A DNA stretch of 64,000 nt, taken from the NCBI GenBank assembly GCA_942159475.1, contig OW804095.1, positions 58,370,773-58,434,772 of the forward strand, given 5' to 3'. The notes beneath the pieces were generated by a model. That model searched no databases. It was not told the origin of the DNA and was given only the letters and a program-made list of their open reading frames with translations. Below are positions 50,400 to 60,250 of the stretch, piece after piece. Every line of letters starts with the position of its first letter. Within the stretch, counting starts at the first letter, position 1. A program made the translations under genes and the position numbers. The stretch comes from Sthenelais limicola. Taxonomy: Eukaryota > Annelida > Polychaeta > Phyllodocida > Sigalionidae.

Positions 50400-51340
50400 A
50401 TACACAAAATTTAATGGCAAATAAAGTCAAGTTTATTAAACTAATGCTAATTTGGCTTGGTGCAAGGTCTTAGAATTGATATGCACTGTGGGTTTTAAAA
50501 TTTAATTTAAATTCGAGCATTAATGGAAACACCATATTGCACAAAGAGAATAATGAAGTCAATATAAATCCCTCTTAAATTATGTTTGGCTTCACGCAAG
50601 ATAATATCAACTCGAAAATAATTAATTGTGTGACATTGTAAATAAAAGCATCATTTTATCCATAGACAAAAGATATAGTCCAGCGGAATCTCAGAAAAGC
50701 GTGTTTCGCGGTACGGATGATGTTTTATTGTTGATTCTGGTAGTATAACATGTCCTGAGCAGGAATCAGCCGGATGCCACTTTGGATCTCTTGGGGAAAA
50801 TTTTTTACGGGCAAAAAACAAAATGGCTGCCAAAAAACCCCATCGCTGGTCATTGATAGCCCATAACTTCCTTATTAGTAGGGTGCATTTCATCAGCCCC
50901 ATTTTATTTTGGGGGGAAGTATGTTTTGAAGATTGATTCCTATACAGAATTTTACGCTCTTTCATTTGAACTGGGTCCAACCTCTGGGAAATGTGGGACT
51001 TGGTCACCATGGTAACCAAATGGAAAAAAACACCAAAATGGAATGTTTTGCGTACAAAATGAGAAATATTCTGTTTTCATTATCATGCTGCATATCAAAT
51101 CAAAGCATTCTTAAAGACGAATCAAACTGTGTTCATGAATTCGTTCTGGTAACCATGGCAACCAAATAACCTCTCAAATTAGTCATTTTGGGTCAGATAT
51201 ACTCTTTGATTTTCTATTTAAATCAAATTCCAATAAATAATAAAATATATTCTCTGGATAGCCCTGCTCCTTAGCTTTAATTTGATGTATTGAAATCGCC
51301 ATTGGTTGTCATGGTTATTGAGGTATGCCTCCACAAACAT
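50400..51340 (+). repeat. Left inverted arm, 941 bp
   Basis: It pairs base for base with 57814-58754. In the outer 870 bp or so I noticed only about half a dozen substitutions, whereas the inner 70 bp (from about 51270) differ at roughly one site in seven. It contains an open frame on the minus strand (50651-51019, 122 codons), duplicated in the right arm with a single residue changed, and two X-box palindromes. No protein domain is recognisable. Confidence 0.95.
51003..51162. promoter_or_regulatory. Two RFX X-box motifs in the left arm
   Basis: GTCACCATGGTAAC at 51003-51016 and GTAACCATGGCAAC at 51149-51162 both fit the RFX consensus GTNRCC-N2-RGYAAC exactly. RFX factors are known activators of ciliary genes in animals. 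Whether they act on this repeat is unknown. Confidence 0.5.
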
Positions 51341-51378
51341 GGTCCCAATTACATGTCTGCTACGTAATGACCCTTTTA

Positions 51379-51871
51379 TAGGCTTCCAGGTGAAAGTAGC
51401 CTACCTTAGGTACAACCATGAAACCCTACTGTGAATGTGTATTTTCTGTTCGCATCAAGGTCATTTTTTTTAAATAGGGGTTTTCAAGAGTGCTGAAAAA
51501 GAAGAGATAGGGTGCCAATTCTTATTTTCTTTATTTTTGGTCCTATGTATATAAATTAGCTGAAATCTGATTGGCTGATAGGGAATAAGCTTATATCTCA
51601 GTTGGTTTTAGAGATACAGCTAATTTAATAACTCCTACCCCATCTAAATTGACCCCAAGGAATCCAATGCTATCTTTGAATATGTTCTATCTGCATTAGT
51701 TGCTTAGCAACGAGTGATCTCCATGGTCACAAATAAAGTTTTGAGGAGAATCATGTCAGCTGCCCTTGTATTGGCCCATGTAAAGGCTTCCGGGTGAGAG
51801 TAGCCTACCTTTAGTTATCCCAATGAAACCTGCCTGTCAAGCCATTTTCTGTTCACATCCAAGGTCATTTA
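51379..51871. repeat. Diverged 89-bp direct repeat, offset 404 bp
   Basis: Copies at 51379-51467 and 51783-51871 share GGCTTCC-GGTGA-AGTAGCCTACC and end in CAAGGTCATTT. They are clearly diverged, unlike the arms, and lie between the left arm and the inner gene. Confidence 0.75.
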
Positions 51872-52091
51872 ATATGATTTTATATTAATCATCTAAACGG
51901 TTTGACTTTGACCTACATCAAGGTCACTGATTCAAGGTCATGGTGATTAATGAGCCTTGGAATACCATATTTCTGAAGATGATTTAAGAGGAGAATGCCT
52001 GATGCTCATGATATATTGTTTAATAATGCTAGCTTTTCCCTGGACTAGATCTATTTGACCTTGAGAAAAACCATGACAAAGGTCAAGGTCA
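51455..52091. promoter_or_regulatory. Cluster of TCAAGGTCA nuclear-receptor half-sites
   Basis: Exact TCAAGGTCA occurs at 51455, 51918, 51932 and 52083. The variant CCAAGGTCA is at 51859 and the inverted form TGACCTTGA at 52056. This extended half-site is bound by monomeric receptors such as NR5A (SF-1/FTZ-F1) and ERR. The cluster lies directly upstream of the decayed gene, where its promoter would be. Function is inferred only from motif density. Confidence 0.45.
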
Positions 52092-52133
52092 CCAAATGGA
52101 AGGTTAAGTGATAATCCAGTCACCCAGTATATT

Positions 52134-55100
52134 ATGACTAAAATTCCAGGTGGAGGTACATCTCACAGGACGAATGTAATGTATGTCATACCGGAAGATA
52201 TGGCTATGCCTTCTCCTCAACAACAGAACCGGTTAGAAATACCATAGAGGGAACAGAAACGTACGATGCATCAGAACGCAAAAAAGATCACGCCTTACAA
52301 GTCCAAGAATAGGGGAAACCCTTCTCCAAATGAAAATTTGAGTATATCATTCCAAATATAGATACCAGCGAACAAAGGAAAAGAGCACTTGTTCATATTC
52401 TTGCTCGCATATGTCCAACTGGTGAATCCCTGCCTTTTACTGAACGCATTGGTGCTTTCTCTGGCTTTCAGGCTTCAGTGCATGGCACCATAGTCAAAAG
52501 TAAACCTCTCTATGCTCATACATTACCAAAGCCACCAAACAAATCTGTTATCCACCAGATGATGAATAATATGGCCAAGATTGCCGCTCACAAGGAAATG
52601 CCCTTCATCCAACTGGTTGGAGATCAGCCAGTTTATGCCCTGATGCTAGAAGTGAAGAATGAAAACCCAACTGAATTTGTCAAAATTCTCCCAGTGCTTG
52701 GAGGATTCCACACAGAAATGTGCTTCATGAAGACCATATTTAAACGATTTGAAGGATCAGGTCTACAGGGACACAGCACTCCCACATGATCAATGGATAG
52801 AGATGACCAAATGCTCCAAAATCAAGGGTGGTTGGATTGGCATCACAAAAAGTGAACCATTGCTTAACATCCACACCAAAATTGTTCATAAGGTTTTGTC
52901 CATCAAGGAAGCATTGGGCTCCTCTCCTCAAGACGAGATGGTATCAAAACCACATGAAAAAAAACAAAAGCCCCGGGAGGTCACTGATGAAAGAGCAGTC
53001 AAAGATATTTGCCACTCTCTCGAGATGTAGAGTGCAAACTCTTCGGCTGAAGAAGGACACCTTAGGTCACTTTCTGGCAGTCTTGCAAGCCCTACATTAA
53101 CAGAAAACTTGTGCAAGAATTTTTTGAAGACAGATTAGTCACATCAATGAAGCCAATAACAGATTGCATCAAACTCAACAAACGATCTAACTTTGCCAAG
53201 TCACAGAAAGAAAAAGGTGGCACATCTTCACTGACCGAATCAAAATCAATGGAAAATGAAGCTATGTGTAAAATATTATGTCTTGCTCAGGAAGCAAGAA
53301 TAGATATGAAAGCTTTGATGCAACATTGTCTCACTCCAATCCCTCTCCCATTCTTCCAACCTGATGGTATGCCCAGGAAAACAATGAAATCCAAGTTATG
53401 TGAATACCTCAATTTTGAAGACTCTAACATCAAAAGCAATGTCATCCTGGTTGACATGGGCTTTGTGTGGCATATTGCAATGCAATGATGGAACTGAATA
53501 TACTTGGAGTGATTACGCTAGCAAAATTCTTTTTTTTTTGTTTTAAAGGTTTTTATTCACTGAATCCTGCCCTCAAGGCTCTTACAATTCTAAGGCTTGG
53601 TCACATGAACCATTTATATTATGAAGTTTTTTGGGGTATTTTCGTGTTTTCTAACTGTCATACAATTTACCAGCTGCAACATCCATATACACACAACAAA
53701 GTTAACAACACAGGTGATCATTCTTCTATCTTTTTGTACGTTATACATTCCTCAATTGATCCACAAACAGGCTAAACCATTTACATATACTCCACATTAC
53801 TAGATGTATCACAACTCGTATCTTTAGATACTCTCATTATTACCTGGTATCATTATGCACTGGGCGCCGATCGGCATCGTGCCTCAATTCACAAGTACAT
53901 TTCTTCCAACTCCTGAATGTATCTCCATCTGAATGTATTTCCATTGGACTCCTCTACCTGCTGTCTTGCACATAATTCTTTCACCATATTGAATGGACCT
54001 AAAATATTTACGTACCTCCCTAACAAATGCAATAAAAACAATGTCATTCCCGTGAAATAATCTTTGCCTATGTATGAAGTTTTTTGCTAGGATGAAAATC
54101 CAATTAATAAAGTCAAACACCTTTTCCCCCCTCATCGATCCCAGCAATATCTGTGCGGGGGTAACTACGTCTGCTAGCAAAATTCTTAATGTAATCACCA
54201 GCAGGGACCCTGAAGCCCAAGAGTATCATCGCATAAATGATCGGTATGACTTCAATCTATCTACAAAGGATGTAGAACATTTGCGAAGGTAGAAATTCCA
54301 GGGTGGAAGCAGACAGATTCATCCAACGCAACAAGAAAAAGTACCAACATTGAGCGACTTTAAGGGTGTTCTGAGGAATTCAGCCAACAAAATCATGCTT
54401 CAGAACACCCTATTTGAAGAACTGGGGAATCTGGTGAGGGACAGAGAGCAAACTTTCATTTACACCAAGAAAGAGAAAGCTTATGTACTTGGCACTTCTG
54501 AGGAAGTACACATGTATGAATGCAAGCACCATGAGGCTGACACAAGAATCTTTCATCATCTCTCTGTTCTAGAAAAACAGACTTTCACCCTGGCAGCACG
54601 CTCAGCACACATGACCAACATGGAACTAGGGATCTACAGACAAGGTCACATCTATGACTGCAAGAAATTGTGTGATACCCAGTGTGCCGAAATAATCGTA
54701 GAACTTCATGTGCTCACTGGTTCTGATGCTATTAGCAGCTTTTATGGCCTTTCCAAAAAAACCATCATGGAGAGAGCCATCAGCTCAGGAGCATGTCAGT
54801 TAGGCCAATCATTGGAGGTCTCACCTGGTTTCCAGGAGGAAATGCAGGAATTTACAGTAAAAGTCATCTATGATGACAACAAAAGTAAAAGCCTTGCTGA
54901 GTCCAGAGCCACCAAATGGAATACAATGATAAAGAAAACCATGTCAAGGTTTCCTCCAGATGAGGACTCTATTAATTTGCACCTCAGTCGTGCAAATTAT
55001 CAGGCCTATGTGTGGAAGCACTGCTGCAGCAAAGATCAGCCACCCTCCCCACTCAACCATGGATGGCAAGTTGGCCCAGATGGCCTACTGAGTCTCATTC

Positions 55101-55156
55101 TTTCCACAATGCCAGCAGTTCCACAAATAGTTGAAGACATGGTGCTGGAGAGATAA
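52134..55156 (+). pseudogene. Decayed gene of an uncharacterised DQPVYAL/HEADTR/TGSD protein family
   Basis: At least six pieces in three frames form one ancestral protein of roughly 800 residues. 52134-52361 has MTKIPGGGTSHRTN and two stops. 52334-52789 has DQPVYAL (52622) and GGFHTEMCF. Then come 52749-53030, 52828-53100 and 53111-53488, the last with LCLAQEARIDMKALMQHCL. After the LINE insertion, 54173-55156 is one frame with a single TAG (54290), containing DRYDF-STK, VPTLSDFKGVLRN, HHEADTRI (54527), LTGSD (54713) and the RANYQAYVWK...HGW block. From memory, these motifs mark a large family without known function, multicopy in cnidarians, molluscs, echinoderms and fishes. HEADTR and TGSD resemble the acidic motifs of FEN/XPG-PIN nucleases; the middle D-x-D element expected between them is not visible. 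The usual Cys-rich tail is absent. Confidence 0.72.
53517..54187 (-). mobile_element. 641-bp LINE 3' fragment with 15-bp target duplication
   Basis: The 15-mer GCTAGCAAAATTCTT flanks it perfectly at 53517-53531 and 54173-54187. Read on the minus strand, the insert (53532-54172) ends with AATAAA and, about 20 bp on, an A-rich tail. Its 5' part encodes the C-terminus of a LINE ORF2: ILLGSMRGEKVFDFINWIFI, then LAKNFIHRQR and later GERIM. That is the pattern ILFG...INW-LL-K-FIYR known from this class. It is a classic 5'-truncated target-primed insertion. Removing it restores the local reading order of the surrounding decayed gene, so it landed in an element whose gene was already present. Confidence 0.85.
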
Positions 55157-55949
55157 GAATAAACTAGAATAGTAATGAAGAATATTTAATCATTATAATA
55201 GTGTTGACTATAGAACAGCCATTCTTGTCCAAGTACATCAAAAGACATGTAAGACTTTACTTATACTCTTTCTTACTTGTGCTTATGTTGCAATATATAT
55301 ATATATGTTCAGCCATACTGATATATATATATATATAGGATTTTTATTCTGAATAGACATTCATACATACAGTCAGAATTGAATACACCATCTGCGTGCG
55401 CTGGGCAGGCAGTTCTTCCAGGCAAACCAAAAATTATGTAACCAAATGAGATCAATTTTGTAATTCTATTAAAAGTGTCCATTGTCCATATCTCCTTGTT
55501 GTTTCAGATATTTTTGTAGTCTTTATAGTTCATTGAGTAAAAATTAAAATGTCTGTTGAATCCTTGTTTCGTTGTTCATTGTTAGTATCAGTGTTAGTTC
55601 TGATCTATTATACCTTAAATCTGCTCAGTAATAATCAGTAATAATTAACAACAAGTATATTGTCTATTCATTCATAATAGTTCCAACAATGGCCGTCCTA
55701 TACTGGAAGCCTTAACATTAGTTCATACATGAACATCTGTAACTCATAGGCTTCTTCTACTATAGGCCTTAACAATAACAAAACACATAATATCAATCTT
55801 GGACTGACTCCAAATCGACCTATACTGGTGGATTTCATACTTTTGAGACCCCATTATCCACAAATTTCATTCTGCCCCCTTTCCCCTGCTACTATCGTTG
55901 TATCGATCTTCTTAAGAGAAAGGATTTATGTTCCTTGAGAAATGACTTC
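55157..55949. other. Spacer after the decayed gene; (AT)n tracts
   Basis: It contains (AT)n at about 55293-55337 in two blocks. It may include the untranslated 3' part of the LINE at 56-57 kb, which reads on the minus strand. The exact border is not visible. Confidence 0.5.
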
Positions 55950-57055
55950 CCCCCCTTTGTCCCCTTCAACAAGTCCTTAGGAAGTGTTGATTCAAGATAT
56001 AACATGATATACAGTGATATGTTCAAATCTACTACAGGTCATCATTGGTTTTTATATAAGGATCTCGTTCAAGGGGGTACCTTTGTTTAAGGTATCCCCT
56101 AAACTCTTTCCTTGTGGGAATAAGTTGTGCTTCGCAAGACATAGAATTCCAAAGATTGGGTAAAGAAAAAAGGTATGACCTCCGAAAGATTTCATTTTTC
56201 GGCAGGGGGACGATTAATCTTTTGCCCTTTTGAAGGCTTCTTAGGCCTAAGTTTCTAGTGTCTACATTTTCTAAGTCTCTGGATCTAATAAATGCCCTCT
56301 CCAAAATATGGGTCTCACGTCTCGTAGCAAGTGACATGATTTTGAGTTCTTTGTGAATATCAATCGTACTCGTATATTTTGGTAACCAAAGAATGATCTT
56401 TAGTGCAGAGTTTTGTAAAGTCTGCAGTTTTTGGAGGGAAGCTTTGGTTGTTGAACCGTAGAACACATCTCCATAATCTAATATCGGCAGTATCATTGTT
56501 TTATATATAAGTAATAGTGTCTTCTTGCTACAAGCCCCATAAAGTTTAGACATGGCCTTTATCCGCGACCTCACAGTATTGATCTTTTTACACATAAATT
56601 TCTTAAAGCTAAGCTGTCTGTCAATTTCCATACCGAGATACTTATAAGCATCTACATCGCCCATATTCTGATCACCGATAGTATAACATACTGTATTTTT
56701 TTTATCGTTTCTCGTTCTTACCGTTAGACTTTTACATTTTCCAATATTGAGTGATATTTTATTACAAGAGCACCATTCTACAATGTTATTGAGATCGGTT
56801 TGTAAAGATTCAATCTTATTGTCTCCGAGAGCTCTGTCATCAAACAATACGGTGTCGTCGGCAAACAACTGAATCGAACTAGATTTCACTACCTCCGGCA
56901 AATCATTGATATACACACAGAATAAGAGAGGCCCTAGGGATGTCCCCTGTGGAACCCCGCATGTAACGGCTTTAAGAGAGGATGATCCACCCGTCATCAC
57001 CACTCTTTGATATCTTTCCGAGAGATAATTATTATATATCAGCCCCATCTACATA
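55950..57055 (-). mobile_element. CR1/Jockey-like LINE fragment inside the inverted-repeat element
   Basis: A minus-strand ORF at 57048-56032 (338 codons) starts within the RT palm: NNYLSERYQRVV, then GVPQGTSLGPLLF and the catalytic FADDT (plus coordinates 56851-56865). The thumb and connection follow, then the terminal PNLWNSM motif and a charged C-terminus. A stop precedes the first Met and the fingers and first catalytic Asp are missing, so the copy is 5'-truncated near 57050. It has no frame break over 338 codons, so it is younger than the surrounding gene. It differs from the 25-kb LINE. The 3' border is approximate and no target duplication was identified. Confidence 0.75.
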
Positions 57056-57200
57056 TCTTGATATGTAGATGTATATGTAATTAACACAAGAGTTTTGTAG
57101 AAGGTTACTACTGGAAGAGATACCCATTTTCAGATTGATTATTATTGCTACTGAGCTTAGATAGCTCCATGATATTCCCAGGTTTGGGGACAATCCAATG

Positions 57201-57538
57201 ATATCTGACCCAAAATGACAAACTTTTCAGAGGGTATTTGGTTGCCATGGTTACCAGAACATTTGTAGAACAAATTCATGAACACAGTTTGATTCGTCTT
57301 TAAGAATGCTTCGATTTAATATGCAGCATGATAATAAAACTGAATATATCTTATTTTGTACCCAAAACATTCCATTTTGGTGTTTTTTTCCCATTTGGTT
57401 GCCATGGTGACCAAGTCCCACATTTCCCAGAGGTTGGACCCTGTTCAAATGAAAGAGCAAAAGATTCTGTATAGGAATCAATCCTCAAAACATATTTCCC
57501 CCCAAAATAAAATGGGGCTGATGAAATACATCCTACTA
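57201..57538 (-). repeat. Third, partial and diverged arm copy
   Basis: It corresponds to 57954-58278 of the right arm in the same orientation, about 745 bp inward. Divergence is around one site in ten, with a small insertion near 57258. It retains GTTGCCATGGTTAC (57241) and GTTGCCATGGTGAC (57398). It is much older than the split between the two full arms. Confidence 0.85.
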
Positions 57539-57813
57539 TAATTGTGGGAATGGGAAATTATGAATAACTTTTTGTTGAAAAGTTTCCATGGAAACTGCCA
57601 ATTTTGATAATGTTAGCAGGGTAAATAGCAGTTATTTCCTCAGTTTTGTTGAATTTCTGAAGTTCTGTAGAAGATATCTCAATTTAAGTTTGTTATACAG
57701 TCGGTTTGGGCCACCCCAACCCCCTAAAATGACACATTTGCCACTGGCAGCTTTACTGCCATCTATGGTCACCCCGAAGGCATTGCAAGGGCAGCTGACA
57801 TGACATGGAGTCT

Positions 57814-58754
57814 ATGTTTGTGGAGTCATACCTCAGTAACTATGGCAACCAATGGAGGTTTATATATATCAAATTAAAGCTAAGGAGCAGGGCTATTCAG
57901 AGAATATATTTTATTGTTTATTGGAATTTGATTTAAATAGGAAATCAAAGAGTATATCTGACCCAAAATGACTAATTTGAGAGGTTATTTGGTTGCCATG
58001 GTTACCAGAACGAATTCATGAACACAGTTTGATTCGTCTTTAAGAATGCTTTGATTTGATATGCAGCATGATAATGAAAACAGAATATTTCTCATTTTGT
58101 ACGCAAAACATTCCATTTTGGTGTTTTTTTCCATTTGGTTACCATGGTGACCAAGTCCCACATTTCCCAGAGGTTGGACCCAGTTCAAATGAAAGAGCGT
58201 AAAATTCTGTATAGGAATCAATCTTCAAAACATACTTCCCCCCAAAATAAAATGGGGCTGATGAAATGCACCCTACTAATAAGGAAGTTATGGGCTATCA
58301 ATGACCAGCGATGGGGTTTTTTGGCAGCCATTTTGTTTTTTGCCCGTAACAAATTTTCCCCAAGAGATCCAAAGTGGCATCCGGCTGATTCCTGCTCAGG
58401 ACATGTTATACTACCAGAATCAACAATAAAACATCATCCGTACCGCGAAACACGCTTTTCTGAGATTCCGCTGGACTATATCTTTTGTCTATGGATAAAA
58501 TGATGCTTTTATTTACAATGTCACACAATTAATTATTTTCGAGTTGATATTATCTTGCGTGAAGCCAAACATAATTTAAGAGGGATTTATTTTGACTTCA
58601 TTATTCTCTTTGTGCAATATGGTGTTTCCATTAATGCTCGAATTTAAATTAAATTTTAAAACCCACAGTGCATATCCATTCTAAGACCTTGCACCAAGCC
58701 AAATTAGCATTAGTTTAATAAACTTGACTTTATTTGCCATTAAATTTTGTGTAT
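57814..58754 (-). repeat. Right inverted arm, 941 bp
   Basis: It is the reverse complement of 50400-51340. Its 122-codon ORF (58135-58503) equals the left-arm ORF except for one residue. It includes the motifs GTTGCCATGGTTAC (57992) and GTTACCATGGTGAC (58138), the complements of the left-arm X-boxes. Outside the arm, unique sequence begins at GAAATTGAAG. Confidence 0.95.
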
Positions 58755-60250
58755 GAAATTGAAGATTCTCTTTCATTCTATGATGCCCACTCCTATAACA
58801 TTCCATTGGTACTAATTAAATATTCCAGATACCTCGAATCATTGTTGAAACCCATTTTTGTATTTAAGTCAGAGAAAGATAGGATTTAGGAACATCTTTT
58901 TTTTGAAGTAGCACTGCTCGATTTTTTCATTGCCGATGCTCTTGAATTATAGGAGATCAAAGTAGTACTTCTGCATACTTACGTAAAGTGTATGTCGAGG
59001 GGACAGAGAAAGTCTTTCAACCAGTAGTCACTGTCACATAGAGCAGTCTCTTTCAAGGTGGCGCAATATCTGAATGCGGCCGGGAGGAGCTAGAGTACCC
59101 AATCACACATAGAAACGACCCAATATAGAAGAAAGGCTTCAGGGATTCTAGTGTCATCTGTCCTTGAAACGCTTTTCTCTAAGTTCCTCTTTTCTCATCC
59201 ACTTCTGGATGCTATTGACTCATCGAATCCTTTCTGGATCCCGTGCAGGGGAAACGTGTCTCATAATCCGATTTATAAAACCCATATAGCTTTGTTCAGC
59301 ATTATATATTCCTCAGACGAGCCTTATTTCAACATGTTTCAGTAGGATTAACCCGTTCCCTTTTTTAAAGAAAATAAAAAATTGCTATTTATATTATATA
59401 CATAGATCTATATATATTTCTCACTCGTCCTTGTAAGTTTACACCTTTAAAATATACTTTCTTCTAATCACTTGTCACCTACTACATCCAATCAGGAAGA
59501 TCATCAATTCATAGTTTCAAATCATCTCATCACAATTATATTCTAATTCTACATAATATGAACAATAACAGAGAAATATTACGGCAATTCTACTTACACA
59601 ATGACTAATGCTATACAGTTGGCCATCCCACCACCTGGATGAGAATAAGACAAACAGGCAGTATTGCTATATTCTATTATTGTATAGGTTTATTTCCTCT
59701 CACGGCCTAATAGGTTTTCCTACGGGAGTTGAATTTAAACTTTTTGAAATATGTCAGTAGACACCTTTACCAACACATTGGTGAAGAAATTTCTTGGTAA
59801 GGAATTTGTTCCCAGATCAGCCTAATTTCTCATAATATTCCCTGGCTATAACCGGCAGTGGAGCCATACAGTGAGAATGAATTAATGCAGGCATCTAGGA
59901 GCAATTGCAAGTCTTCCTTCTCCCAATAAGGTGAAATGGGTAGTGGTAAACAGTGTAATAATGGAACTAGCAATTTAAGACCAGAGGGTGAAATATGGAA
60001 CACACACAAGAGAAATCCATTTAGTAATATAAGTTATATAACTTGTGGCAGATATGAAAACGTAATTATAGCTGTCAGGAGATAAATGGTGCAGTGACCA
60101 CTGAGTGTTTATGGTAAATACCTACAAGCACTACATTAACATATATGTGGTGTATTTGTTTTTGTATTTCCATAGCCAAAGGCAACTTTACTTGTACTAC
60201 TTACATTTTTTAACCCCCTCGATTTTCCTCAGCGTACGCACGATGCGTAC
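58755..60250. other. Intergenic, nothing recognised
   Basis: Short ORFs only; no domain and no defined repeat. Confidence 0.5.

Larger units (their letters stand above)
50400..58754. mobile_element. 8.4-kb inverted-repeat-bounded element with a decayed inner gene
   Basis: Two 941-bp arms in inverted orientation (50400-51340 and 57814-58754) enclose 6473 bp holding one decayed long gene (52134-55156), two LINE insertions and a third, partial arm copy. The arrangement is that of a transposon with long terminal inverted repeats whose cargo gene is the candidate mobilisation protein. No target-site duplication is evident: flanks are ACATGATGA on the left and GAAATTGAA on the right. Other readings are a genomic palindrome created by inverted duplication, or a nest of repeats. 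Confidence 0.6.

Noticed and set aside
50651..51019. 122-codon ORF in the left arm, repeated at 58135-58503 with one residue changed, as a conserved protein
   Set aside because: The arms are nearly identical as DNA, so the similarity is no evidence of selection on protein. The composition shows no domain.
53884..54198. Minus ORF as part of the decayed gene or a host gene
   Set aside because: It belongs to the inserted LINE tail bounded by the 15-bp duplication; its sequence has the ORF2 C-terminal pattern.
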